From assembly GCF_009371985.2 (NCBI RefSeq), contig NZ_VIKU02000004.1:372001-436000 (forward strand): a DNA stretch of 64,000 nucleotides. The letters are read 5' to 3'. The notes under the pieces were generated by a model, which made no database searches, had not been told where the DNA came from, and was given only the letters and a program-made list of their open reading frames with translations. The DNA comes from Pelagihabitans pacificus (GTDB lineage: Bacteria; Bacteroidota; Bacteroidia; Flavobacteriales; Flavobacteriaceae). Shown piece after piece: positions 51,848 to 61,029 of this stretch (its first letter is position 1; each line of letters starts with the position of its first letter). A program made the position numbers and the translations under genes.

Positions 51848-53215
51848 TTAGTCTTGGTTTGAGGCCATCGAAGGGCTTGGGGTCATCTTCACCTTGTTCA
51901 TAATGTATTCTCCTAAGTCACGGCCTTGTTTCACTCCGACTTCCACCGCGGCACGGTAATGAATGCCTCCGTACATGCGGCTAATGGCGGCTTCGTCGGC
52001 AGCTTCCTCGAAGGAGTCAAAACTCCTGACAGGAAGCCCATAGGCAACCTCGGTATCGTCATCGAAAGCGAAACCATCCCCAAAAATATCGGTCAAAGCC
52101 ACCGATGCGGCACCCGAAACCACGCTATGCCCACTGGTGTACTCGGGAAAGGGAGGTGTCTGTAATACTGGCTTCCAATCCTCATCGATATTTTGGTTGA
52201 TGAGTGTTTCGGGGCGAATGAGGTTACTCCGATATTTTTCATCCCAACAGCTGATAAAGGCGTCGGCAATGGCCATAGAGGTTTTGGTATAGGCGTAAAC
52301 CGTTTTGTCAAAATCACTGTTGGTCTTTCTGGAGGCTATCTTTACGATTCCGATCCAGTGTGCCCCGGGAGTAATTTTTTTAGTGGCGAACATCAGATGT
52401 CCCCGGGTAACCGACACATAGGGATTACAATCCCAGAATTGGGCTATCTGTATCTCTTCCGAACTGTCGCCTTCCTTTTCGATTTTTTTACTGATATCGT
52501 AAACCTCTTTTAGTTCTTTGTAAAAGTTGGATCCTTTTTCCATCGAAAATGGGGGTGGGGGTACAGGTTTGAACTGTTCGGCAGAATCGATCAAAAATGG
52601 TCTGATCTTGCTCCAATGGGGTTCAATTCCCTCCATATAGGCTGGGGGAGTCGGCTGCCATCGGGTTGGATCGTCGGTGTTGACGGTGAACTTCGGCATT
52701 GTACGTGTTTGGGCGTAATTGTCTTTACCCATCCATTCCGAAATATGATCGGCTACGGTAAGCCCATAGTCTTTTGAGCTGTTAAAAAGCAACGGGTTTT
52801 TTCCCTCCCAAATGGTGTAAAGACTATCCCGATACTTTTCCATTTTCTGCTCGGAAAAAATTAACTGTTTACTCAGTTCCATATGCGCGACCAAAGCAGC
52901 CAACTGGTAATTGATAGGTTTGTCTTTTTCTGGCTTTGGTATGGCGGTCAGGTCCGTTACCTGACCCGCCAAGGAGAGGTAGTTGTCACTTTCAAGAGCG
53001 ATGATTTCGTAGGCTGCGATATTGGGATAGGCAAAGATCCTACTTGCCACGGGCGGGGAAAATATATCGTGGATCATAATTTCCGTAACCTTATCGATAG
53101 CCCCGTGCAGCTCGTTCGGGGTTATGACGATTTCTTCCTGTTTCACCGATTCTTTCTTGTCTCCGCAAGATCCCACCAAAAAAACGGTAAGCGCCGAACA
53201 CATAATTTTTTTCAT
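51848..53215 (-). CDS. Vanadium-dependent haloperoxidase/PAP2-type phosphatase, lipoprotein
   Basis: A 455-residue exported enzyme: signal MKKIMCSALTVFLVGSC (lipobox LVGSC). The vanadate/phosphate-binding signature is conserved in order: Lys/Arg of DEKYRSNLIRPET (about 328-340), Ser-Gly-His of EYTSGHSVV (about 367) and the last Arg/His of SRMYGGIHYRAA (about 420). The fold is shared by vanadium haloperoxidases and type 2 acid phosphatases, and sequence alone cannot decide between halide oxidation and phosphate hydrolysis. ATG 53215 is chosen because the longer frame has no signal peptide at its start. Promoter box 94 nt upstream. Neighbour of three VCBS lipoproteins. Confidence 0.85.
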   Translation of the reverse strand: MKKIMCSALTVFLVGSCGDKKESVKQEEIVITPNELHGAIDKVTEIMIHDIFSPPVASRIFAYPNIAAYEIIALESDNYLSLAGQVTDLTAIPKPEKDKPINYQLAALVAHMELSKQLIFSEQKMEKYRDSLYTIWEGKNPLLFNSSKDYGLTVADHISEWMGKDNYAQTRTMPKFTVNTDDPTRWQPTPPAYMEGIEPHWSKIRPFLIDSAEQFKPVPPPPFSMEKGSNFYKELKEVYDISKKIEKEGDSSEEIQIAQFWDCNPYVSVTRGHLMFATKKITPGAHWIGIVKIASRKTNSDFDKTVYAYTKTSMAIADAFISCWDEKYRSNLIRPETLINQNIDEDWKPVLQTPPFPEYTSGHSVVSGAASVALTDIFGDGFAFDDDTEVAYGLPVRSFDSFEEAADEAAISRMYGGIHYRAAVEVGVKQGRDLGEYIMNKVKMTPSPSMASNQD

Positions 53216-53309
53216 GCTTTTTCTTTTTCTATTTCTCTCTAGGCTTGTTGAACCAGCGGCTTGTACCCGATACCAACAAATTCTCAAGACAGAAAATTGA
53301 ACTAGAGGG

Positions 53310-53317
53310 CAAAATTA
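53310..53317 (-). promoter_or_regulatory. -7 box (TAATTTTG) of the haloperoxidase-type gene
   Basis: TAATTTTG on the minus strand is an exact TAnnTTTG match and leaves a leader of about 90 nt before ATG 53215. No -33 TTG is evident. Confidence 0.4.
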
Positions 53318-53762
53318 CATCATTTTTGCGTTCTATGCAGGGATTGTGCCAAAGAAGACGCGTTCGGGTATGTTAATATTTTCTTGAGCTTGTGGTACTC
53401 TTTTGATGAATTTCGGTTAGGGATTGTTTTTAGGGCTAAACGCGAGGTTTTATTCCCATGCATTCGTGAAATTGACTATCTTAATTAAAAAAACAGGTAT
53501 AACCGGAAATTACGTAAAACAAAGGATGCTATCGAAAAGGGTTATAAACCATTATCCAAGGCTGTTCCTCGTAATCATAGGGGTTATTTTCCTTCCGTGC
53601 TGCAATCCTTATAATATACCGCTGCACCGGTATCACCAAAATACAGTGGAACCAGGATTTGATGTCACTGAATGGAAATTACGTGATTTTTATCAACTTT
53701 TCGGCAGGAAGCCGATAAAAACCACTTTCAATTTCGGATTTGGTCGGCTTTGGTCCAGAAAA
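53318..53762. other. 445-bp gap with a lipoprotein-like reading frame on the plus strand
   Basis: No secure gene is seen. A plus-strand frame from ATG 53526 encodes MLSKRVINHYPRLFLVIIG followed by LPCCN, which looks like a lipoprotein signal. However, it runs on into the antisense of the first VCBS gene at 53763 and stops only at 54140. It could be the decayed 5' end of a former gene or chance. Confidence 0.3.
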
Positions 53763-56700
53763 TCAGTTTTCTTCGCCAGAGGATATATCAAAAAGATACG
53801 AATTGTTGTCGCTCGAAACCACCAAGAATTGATCGTTGTCCATTTTTACAATGCTGCGGGCATTCAATCCAGCGGGCAGTGGAAGATACGCTTCGAATTG
53901 GAAACCACCTTCCTCTGTAAACTTCAGTACGCCCCCACTGTTTGCGCTGCTTGGCCCCAACTCGGTCACATAGTCAAGATAGTTTCCCACGAAATACACC
54001 TGCTTTGTGCCAGGATTGATATGGAAGTCCTCAATGGTGCTCATTTGCGCTTGTCGAGGAAGGGCCCTTCCCTTAAAGGTAGTGCCGGAATTGAAGTAGA
54101 CCATGGAACGAAGTTCCGAAATACGTTTGATTTCCAATAGGTCCGTTTCCTTTTTACCTGTTAACGACTCTATGGAGGTCACCTTGGAAAAGGTATCATA
54201 ACTAAGGAACTTCTTTTTCAAATATGGAAGTTGATCCGTTAATTTGTCCTTGGATGCGAAGGGAACGTTTTTTCCAAAAAAATCGTAGAAGATGATGGGA
54301 TCGGGTTGGCTATTGTCATCAAAATCGTCCAAATACAGTTTCACCGGTTTTTCAGGGGAAGCCTTCCACTTAAAATTGAGCCCGGCGTTCCCGACGATTA
54401 TATCCTTAAAACCGTTTCCATCAAAATCCGCGATGGCGACGGTATTCCACATTCCTTGGGTACTTTCTAGACCTAATTCCCTAGTTTGATTTAAGAAACT
54501 GGAATCACCCTGATTGATAAGCACGGTTACCGGCATCCAGTCACCGACGATTACCAAATCCAATAAATCGTCATTGTTGAGATCGGCCCATTTACTGTCG
54601 GTTACCATACCGATTCTTTCTTGTTGTAGCACTCCGAATTTCCCAGTACCATCATTCTTGAGAATATAACTAAAGGGCGACAGGCCATAGCCCCCGGGGA
54701 TCGATCGGTTGCCTATAAAGAGATCTACGTAGCCGTCCCCATCGAAATCGGCCGATGATACACTACCGCCATTACTCTTTAGAAGTGGAATTTTAAGTCG
54801 TTCGAACGTGCCGTTTCCTTGGTTGATATAGATACGGTCTTCCAAACTGGGATTCCCTTCGGAAGTGATATTGCCACCACTCATAACGTAAAGGTCCAAG
54901 TCGCCGTCATTTTCAATGTCAAAGGCGGTCGCATCCACGTCTTCGTACATGATATCCTTTCTTAGGATACTGTTTTTATCTTCTTTGTAACCTCCATTTT
55001 GCTGGGCGATGAAGAGTGATGGAGACTGATATTTTGCGGCCCCGATGAACATATCTATAAGGCCATCACCAGTAAAGTCTGCTTTGACCATCGGCGGCCC
55101 CTCTGAGGAGAGTTTTTCGGGCATTAAAGGTTCTCTTTCGTAATCTAAAAAGTTGTCCTCGATATGCACATAGGGGAAACGTTCATAGGCATTGCTACGG
55201 TAGTCGGCAACTGTAGTCTGTTTCGATAGCGAATCGGACTTTTTAATCGTATGAAATTGATCTACCGCCAGGTCTGTTTCAATCTGTACGGTACCATCCA
55301 ACCAACGTATTTTCAAGGAATCGATTCGTTCGATGGCTCCGAGGCCAAAGTGAAGGCGTCTGGTAGAAGCCGATTGAAATCCTTTGGTAGGCGTCAATTC
55401 CCGCGAGAATACGTCGTTATCCGCATAGAGCAACAGCTTGGTACCTGTTGGGTTTTGTACAGTGCCGCTACCTTCCAAGCTGATCGAAATAAAATGGTTT
55501 TGCGCCAAGGCTGGACTTTGATTTTCGAGTAGAAATGCAGGTTCATTGATATTGTTTACCACCAGGTCCAGGTCTCCGTCATTATCTAAGTCGCCATAAG
55601 CAGCCCCGTTGGAATAGGAAGGCCTGGTGCCAGCGCTTTCGGTAAGCCTGTCGAATTGTAAGTTGTCGTTATTATGAAATAGAATATTGGCTATATTGAG
55701 GGTTGGCATTTTGTCGATGAGCCTTCTCTCGATCTCATCTTGTTGCGTTTGGTCGTAATTCGCATAATCGACGTTACTGATGTAGTTGATATAATCCAAA
55801 TCGTTCGGACGTTTGAAGATACCGTTGGTAATATATACATCATTTTTTCCATCGTTGTCATAGTCCTGGAGCAACACCGACCAGCTCCAATCGGTAGCAT
55901 AGGTTTCGGTCATCAGGGCGACATCGGAAAAAAACCGATTTTCACGGTTTAATTGAAACGTGTTTCGGGCGTATTGATCTTCATAGCCGAAATTCTTTTT
56001 GATTTGGTTCACCTTGTCGCTGTCCTCTCCGCCGGACTTTAAGAACACCTCGGCGTCAAAGGGCATCATGTCCAAGGTGAAGATATCAGGTCTTTGGTCA
56101 TGGTTCATATCGGCGATATCGACGCCCATGGTAAATCGGGTGGTATGGTTCAAATAGTCGGCATTTGATTCCTTGAACGTCTTATTGCCTTGGTTGATGT
56201 ATAAATAATCGTTTTCGTGGAAATCATTTCCTACGTAAATATCGATAAGACCGTCGTTGTTGATATCGGAAGTGGTCAAGGCCAAGCCATATCCTAAAGC
56301 GCTGCTGTAAATGCCCGATGGATCGGTGACATCCTTGAACTTCAAAATGCCTTGATTCAACTGATTTTCGTAGAAACGGTCTCCTGCGAGCGAATCGACC
56401 TTTTCCCTTTGTTCGATACCACCGTAGCTTCGGGCGGTATGAACGGAGTGGTTCATCAAATACATGTCCATATCGCCATCATTGTCGTAATCCAAAAAGG
56501 CCGACTGGGTAGAGAGTCCGGAAAAATCCAATCCGAATTCGGAAGCCGACTCCCTAAAGGAACCGTCACCATTATTGAGGTATAGAAGGTTATGGGCCTG
56601 AAGGTTTTTATAGTTGCCTACTTTGCAAACATAGATATCGAGATGTCCGTCGTTGTTAATATCTTCCATAGTAACGCCGGAAGACCAGGTCGAGTCGACA

Positions 56701-57035
56701 GTGATACCCGCCTCTTCGGTGATATCCTTAAATCTTAAGCCACCCAGATTCAAATACAACCTGTCCGGGGTTTGATTAGCGGTGAAGTAGATATCTTCGA
56801 GTCCGTCGCTATTGATGTCGCCGATGGCTACCCCACCACCGTTATAATAGTAAAGATATTCGATGATGTTAAGATCAGCGGTAGGTCGTAAAGTATTTGC
56901 GAAAACAATGCCGCTACTGTCGGAAGGTATTTCTTTGAAGTAGATGGCCCCTTTGGTCGTGGGCAATACACTTTCTTTTTCGGTACAGCCCGTAAGTAGG
57001 TATACCAAGAAGGCAACAGGTAAGATGTATTTCAT
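53763..57035 (-). CDS. FG-GAP/VCBS (CRTAC1/ASPIC-UnbV-like) lipoprotein 1
   Basis: A 1090-residue lipoprotein (MKYILPVAFLVYLLTGC, lipobox LLTGC). Two large beta-propellers flank an ASPIC/UnbV-type beta module near residues 515-605 (RRLHFGLGAIERIDSLKIRW). About 12 calcium-binding FG-GAP loops are visible, such as DINSDGLEDIYFT, DYDNDGDMDMYLM, DLDNDGDLDLVVNN and DFDGNGFKDIIVGN. Proteins of this type are extracellular or outer-membrane scaffolds; integrin-alpha-like calcium propellers suggest ligand binding, but no enzyme activity is known. It is last in the tandem array, 87 bp after copy 2 and 475 bp before the haloperoxidase-type frame. Confidence 0.88.
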   Translation of the reverse strand: MKYILPVAFLVYLLTGCTEKESVLPTTKGAIYFKEIPSDSSGIVFANTLRPTADLNIIEYLYYYNGGGVAIGDINSDGLEDIYFTANQTPDRLYLNLGGLRFKDITEEAGITVDSTWSSGVTMEDINNDGHLDIYVCKVGNYKNLQAHNLLYLNNGDGSFRESASEFGLDFSGLSTQSAFLDYDNDGDMDMYLMNHSVHTARSYGGIEQREKVDSLAGDRFYENQLNQGILKFKDVTDPSGIYSSALGYGLALTTSDINNDGLIDIYVGNDFHENDYLYINQGNKTFKESNADYLNHTTRFTMGVDIADMNHDQRPDIFTLDMMPFDAEVFLKSGGEDSDKVNQIKKNFGYEDQYARNTFQLNRENRFFSDVALMTETYATDWSWSVLLQDYDNDGKNDVYITNGIFKRPNDLDYINYISNVDYANYDQTQQDEIERRLIDKMPTLNIANILFHNNDNLQFDRLTESAGTRPSYSNGAAYGDLDNDGDLDLVVNNINEPAFLLENQSPALAQNHFISISLEGSGTVQNPTGTKLLLYADNDVFSRELTPTKGFQSASTRRLHFGLGAIERIDSLKIRWLDGTVQIETDLAVDQFHTIKKSDSLSKQTTVADYRSNAYERFPYVHIEDNFLDYEREPLMPEKLSSEGPPMVKADFTGDGLIDMFIGAAKYQSPSLFIAQQNGGYKEDKNSILRKDIMYEDVDATAFDIENDGDLDLYVMSGGNITSEGNPSLEDRIYINQGNGTFERLKIPLLKSNGGSVSSADFDGDGYVDLFIGNRSIPGGYGLSPFSYILKNDGTGKFGVLQQERIGMVTDSKWADLNNDDLLDLVIVGDWMPVTVLINQGDSSFLNQTRELGLESTQGMWNTVAIADFDGNGFKDIIVGNAGLNFKWKASPEKPVKLYLDDFDDNSQPDPIIFYDFFGKNVPFASKDKLTDQLPYLKKKFLSYDTFSKVTSIESLTGKKETDLLEIKRISELRSMVYFNSGTTFKGRALPRQAQMSTIEDFHINPGTKQVYFVGNYLDYVTELGPSSANSGGVLKFTEEGGFQFEAYLPLPAGLNARSIVKMDNDQFLVVSSDNNSYLFDISSGEEN

Positions 57036-57122
57036 TTATGACCGTTATTTAATGTTTTATCGAGTAATCTCACTTTGTACGAACTGCTGTGCTTATGCGC
57101 CGTTTATCCGGGGCAACCCTCA

Positions 57123-60100
57123 TCAATACTTGAATATTGCCAACGAGTCGTTGTTTCGGGCTACATAAAGCAAGGAGCCGTCGCTGACGATATCCCGTAT
57201 TTCGCCTTTGATGGCGAAGCCATTCCCTCCCTTATGCGATTGGAATCTCATTTCCCCCAGATTTTCAAGATATACCCCATAGGTGGCATCATATCTGCCC
57301 ACCTCCGGCTTTACACCGTAAAGGTTCCCCCCCAAGACGATATCTTGATCACCGTCTTGGTCAAAATCCTCCGTGGCGACGGCATAGACGGTTGAAAACT
57401 GGGCTTCTATCGGAAGCTTTTCTACCCTGAACATCAGATTTCCTTCATTGATCAGTACAACCGATGCAAGCATATTGGCGGTTAGCTGTTGCGCTCCCTG
57501 TAGCTCTTCGGGGCTAAAGATATCGCTGATCGAGGCATTTTTGAACGACTTGTAGTCGGGAAACCTTTTCGCCAGCCCTTTCATTTGATCTATGAGGTCG
57601 TGGCGCAAAGCATAGGGGTAGTTCTTCCCATTTTCGGCTTTGAACGCCAATATGGGATCTATAAAACCGTTGCCGTCGAAGTCTTTTGAAAACAAGGTGA
57701 TGGGATGCTCGGCACTAGCACTAAACCTGCTATTCAGCCCGTGGTTACCAACTACGAAATCGGTATCTCCGTCGCCATCCAAATCCGCCGGGTGTATGGT
57801 GTTCCACCAACCTTTGTAGTCTGCCAACCCGTTTTCAGCGTATTTGGACAAAAAACCGTTCTCATTGAGGAGTATTTCGATTCCCATAAATTCACCCACA
57901 ATGATCAAATCGTCGTCGCCGTCCCCATCAAGGTCTTCGAACAAAGCATCGGTAATCATACCAATTCCACTGAGATCGGGAGCATATTTTTGTGTACTAT
58001 CGGTAAAATTTCCTTTTCCGTCATTTTCGAGGATGAAACCGGAGCAGGGCACCCCATGTTTTAAAGGTACAATACGCTCACCCACGAAAAGGTCTTGATC
58101 CCCGTCCCCATCAATATCCGAGGCGACTACCGTGGAAGTACTGTGCACCGTGGCGCCAGTGGGAAGCTTTTGGTCTGAAAGGCTAAAATTTCCAGAACCA
58201 TCATTAAAGTATAAACGGTCGACAAAGGCAGGGGCAAATTGCGAAAATTCCACACCACCGCTACAGATGTAAAGGTCTTGATCACCGTCGTTATCGGCAT
58301 CGAAAAAGAGGCTTGCCATATCTTCGGAACCACTTGACTCTTCGAAAACGGATGTAGCCTGCGGTCGCATACCATTCTTACCCCCAAAAATCAAGGTGGC
58401 CGCCTGACCTTTTGCCCCACCGATCAGAAAATCGTTGTAGCCGTCCTGGTTCACATCGGCCATACTCATTTTTGGCCCCTCGGTACTGCACATATGGTTG
58501 AGCAACCGATCACGGTCGAAATCCACAAAACGGTTTTCGCGGTGTACAAAGTCAAATTTCGGGTCCATCCGTACAAAAAGTTGCTTTTCTTCAGAGGGAG
58601 TCGTCTCCTTGGGGTCTATGGCATCCTTTTCCGAAAGCACTAGGGTTTGGTTTACGCCCACTTTGGCCAACTGGGTGACCTTTCCAGAGGGCCATGTCAC
58701 TTTTACAGAAACCGGATCGGATGTTGGAAGGCCTACATTAGGGCGAACATCCATACTCGATTGGAATCCCCTTACCGGTTGGTTTTCGACGGAAATGCCA
58801 AAGGGTTCGATTTCAATTTTTGAGCCTATTGCATACGTATTTCCGTTTTCACCATGGAGTGAAAATTTCAAGTAACTCTTTTCGGTCTCCTCGTTCGTGG
58901 TGTTACGGTATACGAATGACTCCATATTCAAATTGTTGACCACCAAATCCAGGTCGCCATCGTTATCAAGATCTCCATAGGCCGAACCATTGGAGAAACT
59001 GGGTGTCTTTAGACCGGAGGTCTCAAAGTCCTCAAAGTTCAAATCACCCAAATTCCTGTAGGCGTGGTTTTCCACTTTGTTAGAAGGAATTATGTCTATC
59101 AATTTGGCATAATTGATGCTATCCTCGGAAATCATCGACCGGAGGATTTCCTCGTTTGAAATATATTGCAGGTAGTCTTGGTCGGTAAGGTCTTTATAGG
59201 CACCGTTTGCTATGAAAAGATCCTTAAGGCCATCATTGTCCATATCGAAAATCAATGCACCCCAACTCCAGTCCGAGGCCTCGACACCGCTCAACCTTCC
59301 AATTTCGCTGAAAGAATTGTTCCCGTTGTTGAGCTGAAAGGTGTTTCGGGTAAACTGATGGTAATAGCCCGAATTCAAGTTCAACCGATATTTGTTCCAG
59401 TTCTCAAAAGTGGTTACCGATTTTAACCTTTGGTAGTCAGAGGGGAGCATTTCGGTCACAAAAATATCGTTGTAACCATCGTTATCGATATCCGCCATAT
59501 CGGCTCCCATCGAGGCTACGCTGGTCGCCTCTATTTGCTTTTCCAGCTCTTCGGAAAAAGTACCATCCTTATTGTTGATGTACAGGTAATCGCGTTCAAA
59601 GAAATCGTTGGACACATAGATGTCTTCCCACCCATCATTATTGACATCACCGACCGTAACTCCCAGGCCAAAACCGATGACGCTACCGTAGATTCCTGCT
59701 TTTTCACTTACGTCGATGAATTTGCCATTTTGATTTTCCATCAGTTTATCTCCACCCAGGGCATCCCTTTTATTGCGTTGGTTCAGCTTTAGGTCAAAGC
59801 CTCCTATCGCTTTATAGGAATTGTTCAGAATATAGGCGTCCAAGTCTCCATCCTTGTCATAATCAAAGAAAGAGGCATGGGTAGAAAATCCTTGGTCATC
59901 CAAATTGTATTCAGCGGCCTTTTCGGTAAAAGTCACCTCTCCCATACTTCCCGAAGGGCCATTGTTTATAAACAGCTCGTTGTGTTTGTTTTCACCGTTC
60001 AGATCGCCCGAATTGCAAACATATATATCCAGGTAGCCATCCGCATTGATATCAACCATGACCACCCCGGTAGACCACGGTTTGTTCCCGCCGACCTGTG

Positions 60101-60425
60101 CTTGCTCCGTGATGTCCTTGAATTCGAAATTTCCTAGATTGAGGTAGAGACGGTTCGGTTGTTGGTTGGCCGTAAAATAAATATCGGGTAAGCCGTCATT
60201 ATTAACATCACCAATGGCAACCCCCCCTCCGTTGTAATAATTTCGGTACAGATATACGTTGAATTCGTTATCGTAGGATAGGGTGTTGGCAAAGTCTATA
60301 CCGGTGCGGGTAGCGTCCAAAAGTTCATACACTGTTTTTTCGCCACTAATGGCCTTGGTTTGCTCGGAGTTCGGGCCACATGCATGGAAAAGTGCACAAA
60401 TCGTGAAACACCAAAAGCCTTTCAT
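57123..60425 (-). CDS. FG-GAP/VCBS (CRTAC1/ASPIC-UnbV-like) lipoprotein 2
   Basis: An about 1100-residue paralogue of copy 1: lipoprotein signal MKGFWCFTICALFHACG (lipobox FHAC). The early signature NYYNGGGVAIGDVNNDGLPDIYFTAN and the middle module VGLPTSDPVSVKVTWPSGKV are shared with the neighbours. About 14 calcium loops occur (e.g. DYDKDGDLDAYILN, DIDGDGDQDLFVGE, DFDQDGDQDIVLGG). The frame also allows ATG 60473, but that overlaps the preceding lipoprotein gene and lacks a signal; ATG 60425 lies 19 nt after that gene's stop. Part of the polycistronic array. Confidence 0.88.
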   Translation of the reverse strand: MKGFWCFTICALFHACGPNSEQTKAISGEKTVYELLDATRTGIDFANTLSYDNEFNVYLYRNYYNGGGVAIGDVNNDGLPDIYFTANQQPNRLYLNLGNFEFKDITEQAQVGGNKPWSTGVVMVDINADGYLDIYVCNSGDLNGENKHNELFINNGPSGSMGEVTFTEKAAEYNLDDQGFSTHASFFDYDKDGDLDAYILNNSYKAIGGFDLKLNQRNKRDALGGDKLMENQNGKFIDVSEKAGIYGSVIGFGLGVTVGDVNNDGWEDIYVSNDFFERDYLYINNKDGTFSEELEKQIEATSVASMGADMADIDNDGYNDIFVTEMLPSDYQRLKSVTTFENWNKYRLNLNSGYYHQFTRNTFQLNNGNNSFSEIGRLSGVEASDWSWGALIFDMDNDGLKDLFIANGAYKDLTDQDYLQYISNEEILRSMISEDSINYAKLIDIIPSNKVENHAYRNLGDLNFEDFETSGLKTPSFSNGSAYGDLDNDGDLDLVVNNLNMESFVYRNTTNEETEKSYLKFSLHGENGNTYAIGSKIEIEPFGISVENQPVRGFQSSMDVRPNVGLPTSDPVSVKVTWPSGKVTQLAKVGVNQTLVLSEKDAIDPKETTPSEEKQLFVRMDPKFDFVHRENRFVDFDRDRLLNHMCSTEGPKMSMADVNQDGYNDFLIGGAKGQAATLIFGGKNGMRPQATSVFEESSGSEDMASLFFDADNDGDQDLYICSGGVEFSQFAPAFVDRLYFNDGSGNFSLSDQKLPTGATVHSTSTVVASDIDGDGDQDLFVGERIVPLKHGVPCSGFILENDGKGNFTDSTQKYAPDLSGIGMITDALFEDLDGDGDDDLIIVGEFMGIEILLNENGFLSKYAENGLADYKGWWNTIHPADLDGDGDTDFVVGNHGLNSRFSASAEHPITLFSKDFDGNGFIDPILAFKAENGKNYPYALRHDLIDQMKGLAKRFPDYKSFKNASISDIFSPEELQGAQQLTANMLASVVLINEGNLMFRVEKLPIEAQFSTVYAVATEDFDQDGDQDIVLGGNLYGVKPEVGRYDATYGVYLENLGEMRFQSHKGGNGFAIKGEIRDIVSDGSLLYVARNNDSLAIFKY

Positions 60426-60444
60426 AGGAGTGCTGTTTACTTTT

Positions 60445-61029
60445 TTATTTCTCCAATACATATCTGAGATCATCTATACGTGCTTTTACGATCCGTTTAT
60501 CATCCAAAGGCCGGATGACTATTCGACGATTGCCATCTACCTTTACCCACAGTTCCATCGAGTCTTTTTTCATGGGAATTTTTATGAATTCGTTACCGGG
60601 ATACCACTTTTGAAGCGTGTCTTTTAGGGTATGGACCAGTTGGTCTGATTGCAGCTCTTTGTTCCATATCGACCAAGCATCGTAATAGAACTGTAGGTCC
60701 ATTCCGATCATTTTGTTTTGGTCATCGAAATCCCCATAAAAAAGCATCGTAATATCGTCAACCGATGTTGCGTCATCCTTGGAAGGGAGTTGGTATTGCA
60801 CCAATTGCGCTTCGGAATTAGTGACCTTTTTTTCTAGGTTCAATTGCCAGCAGAGATCAAAGAACTGCCGTTTGGTCTGGCCTAATTTCAAACCCAGGAA
60901 AAGCGAATCGTATGTGACCCCAGAGGCCATTTCTTCCTTGACCAACTGGGTATATTTTGATTGGGTGCACCCCAGCATCATGGTCATGCCGACCAATGCT
61001 ATGGCAGTTAATCTATTTTTCAAAACCAT
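60445..61029 (-). CDS. Small lipoprotein within the VCBS array, unknown function
   Basis: A 194-residue lipoprotein: signal MVLKNRLTAIALVGMTMMLGC (lipobox MLGC). The mature part is alpha/beta with LFLGLKLGQTKRQFFDLCWQLN, TMLFYGDFDDQNKMIGMDLQFYYDAW and a C-terminal WVKVDGNRRIVIRPLDDKRI. I do not recognise the family. Its ATG lies inside the 3' end of VCBS copy 3 (17-nt overlap), and copy 2 starts 19 nt after its stop, so it is translationally tied to both. That suggests an assembly, lipoprotein-export or ligand-processing accessory. Confidence 0.75.
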   Translation of the reverse strand: MVLKNRLTAIALVGMTMMLGCTQSKYTQLVKEEMASGVTYDSLFLGLKLGQTKRQFFDLCWQLNLEKKVTNSEAQLVQYQLPSKDDATSVDDITMLFYGDFDDQNKMIGMDLQFYYDAWSIWNKELQSDQLVHTLKDTLQKWYPGNEFIKIPMKKDSMELWVKVDGNRRIVIRPLDDKRIVKARIDDLRYVLEK

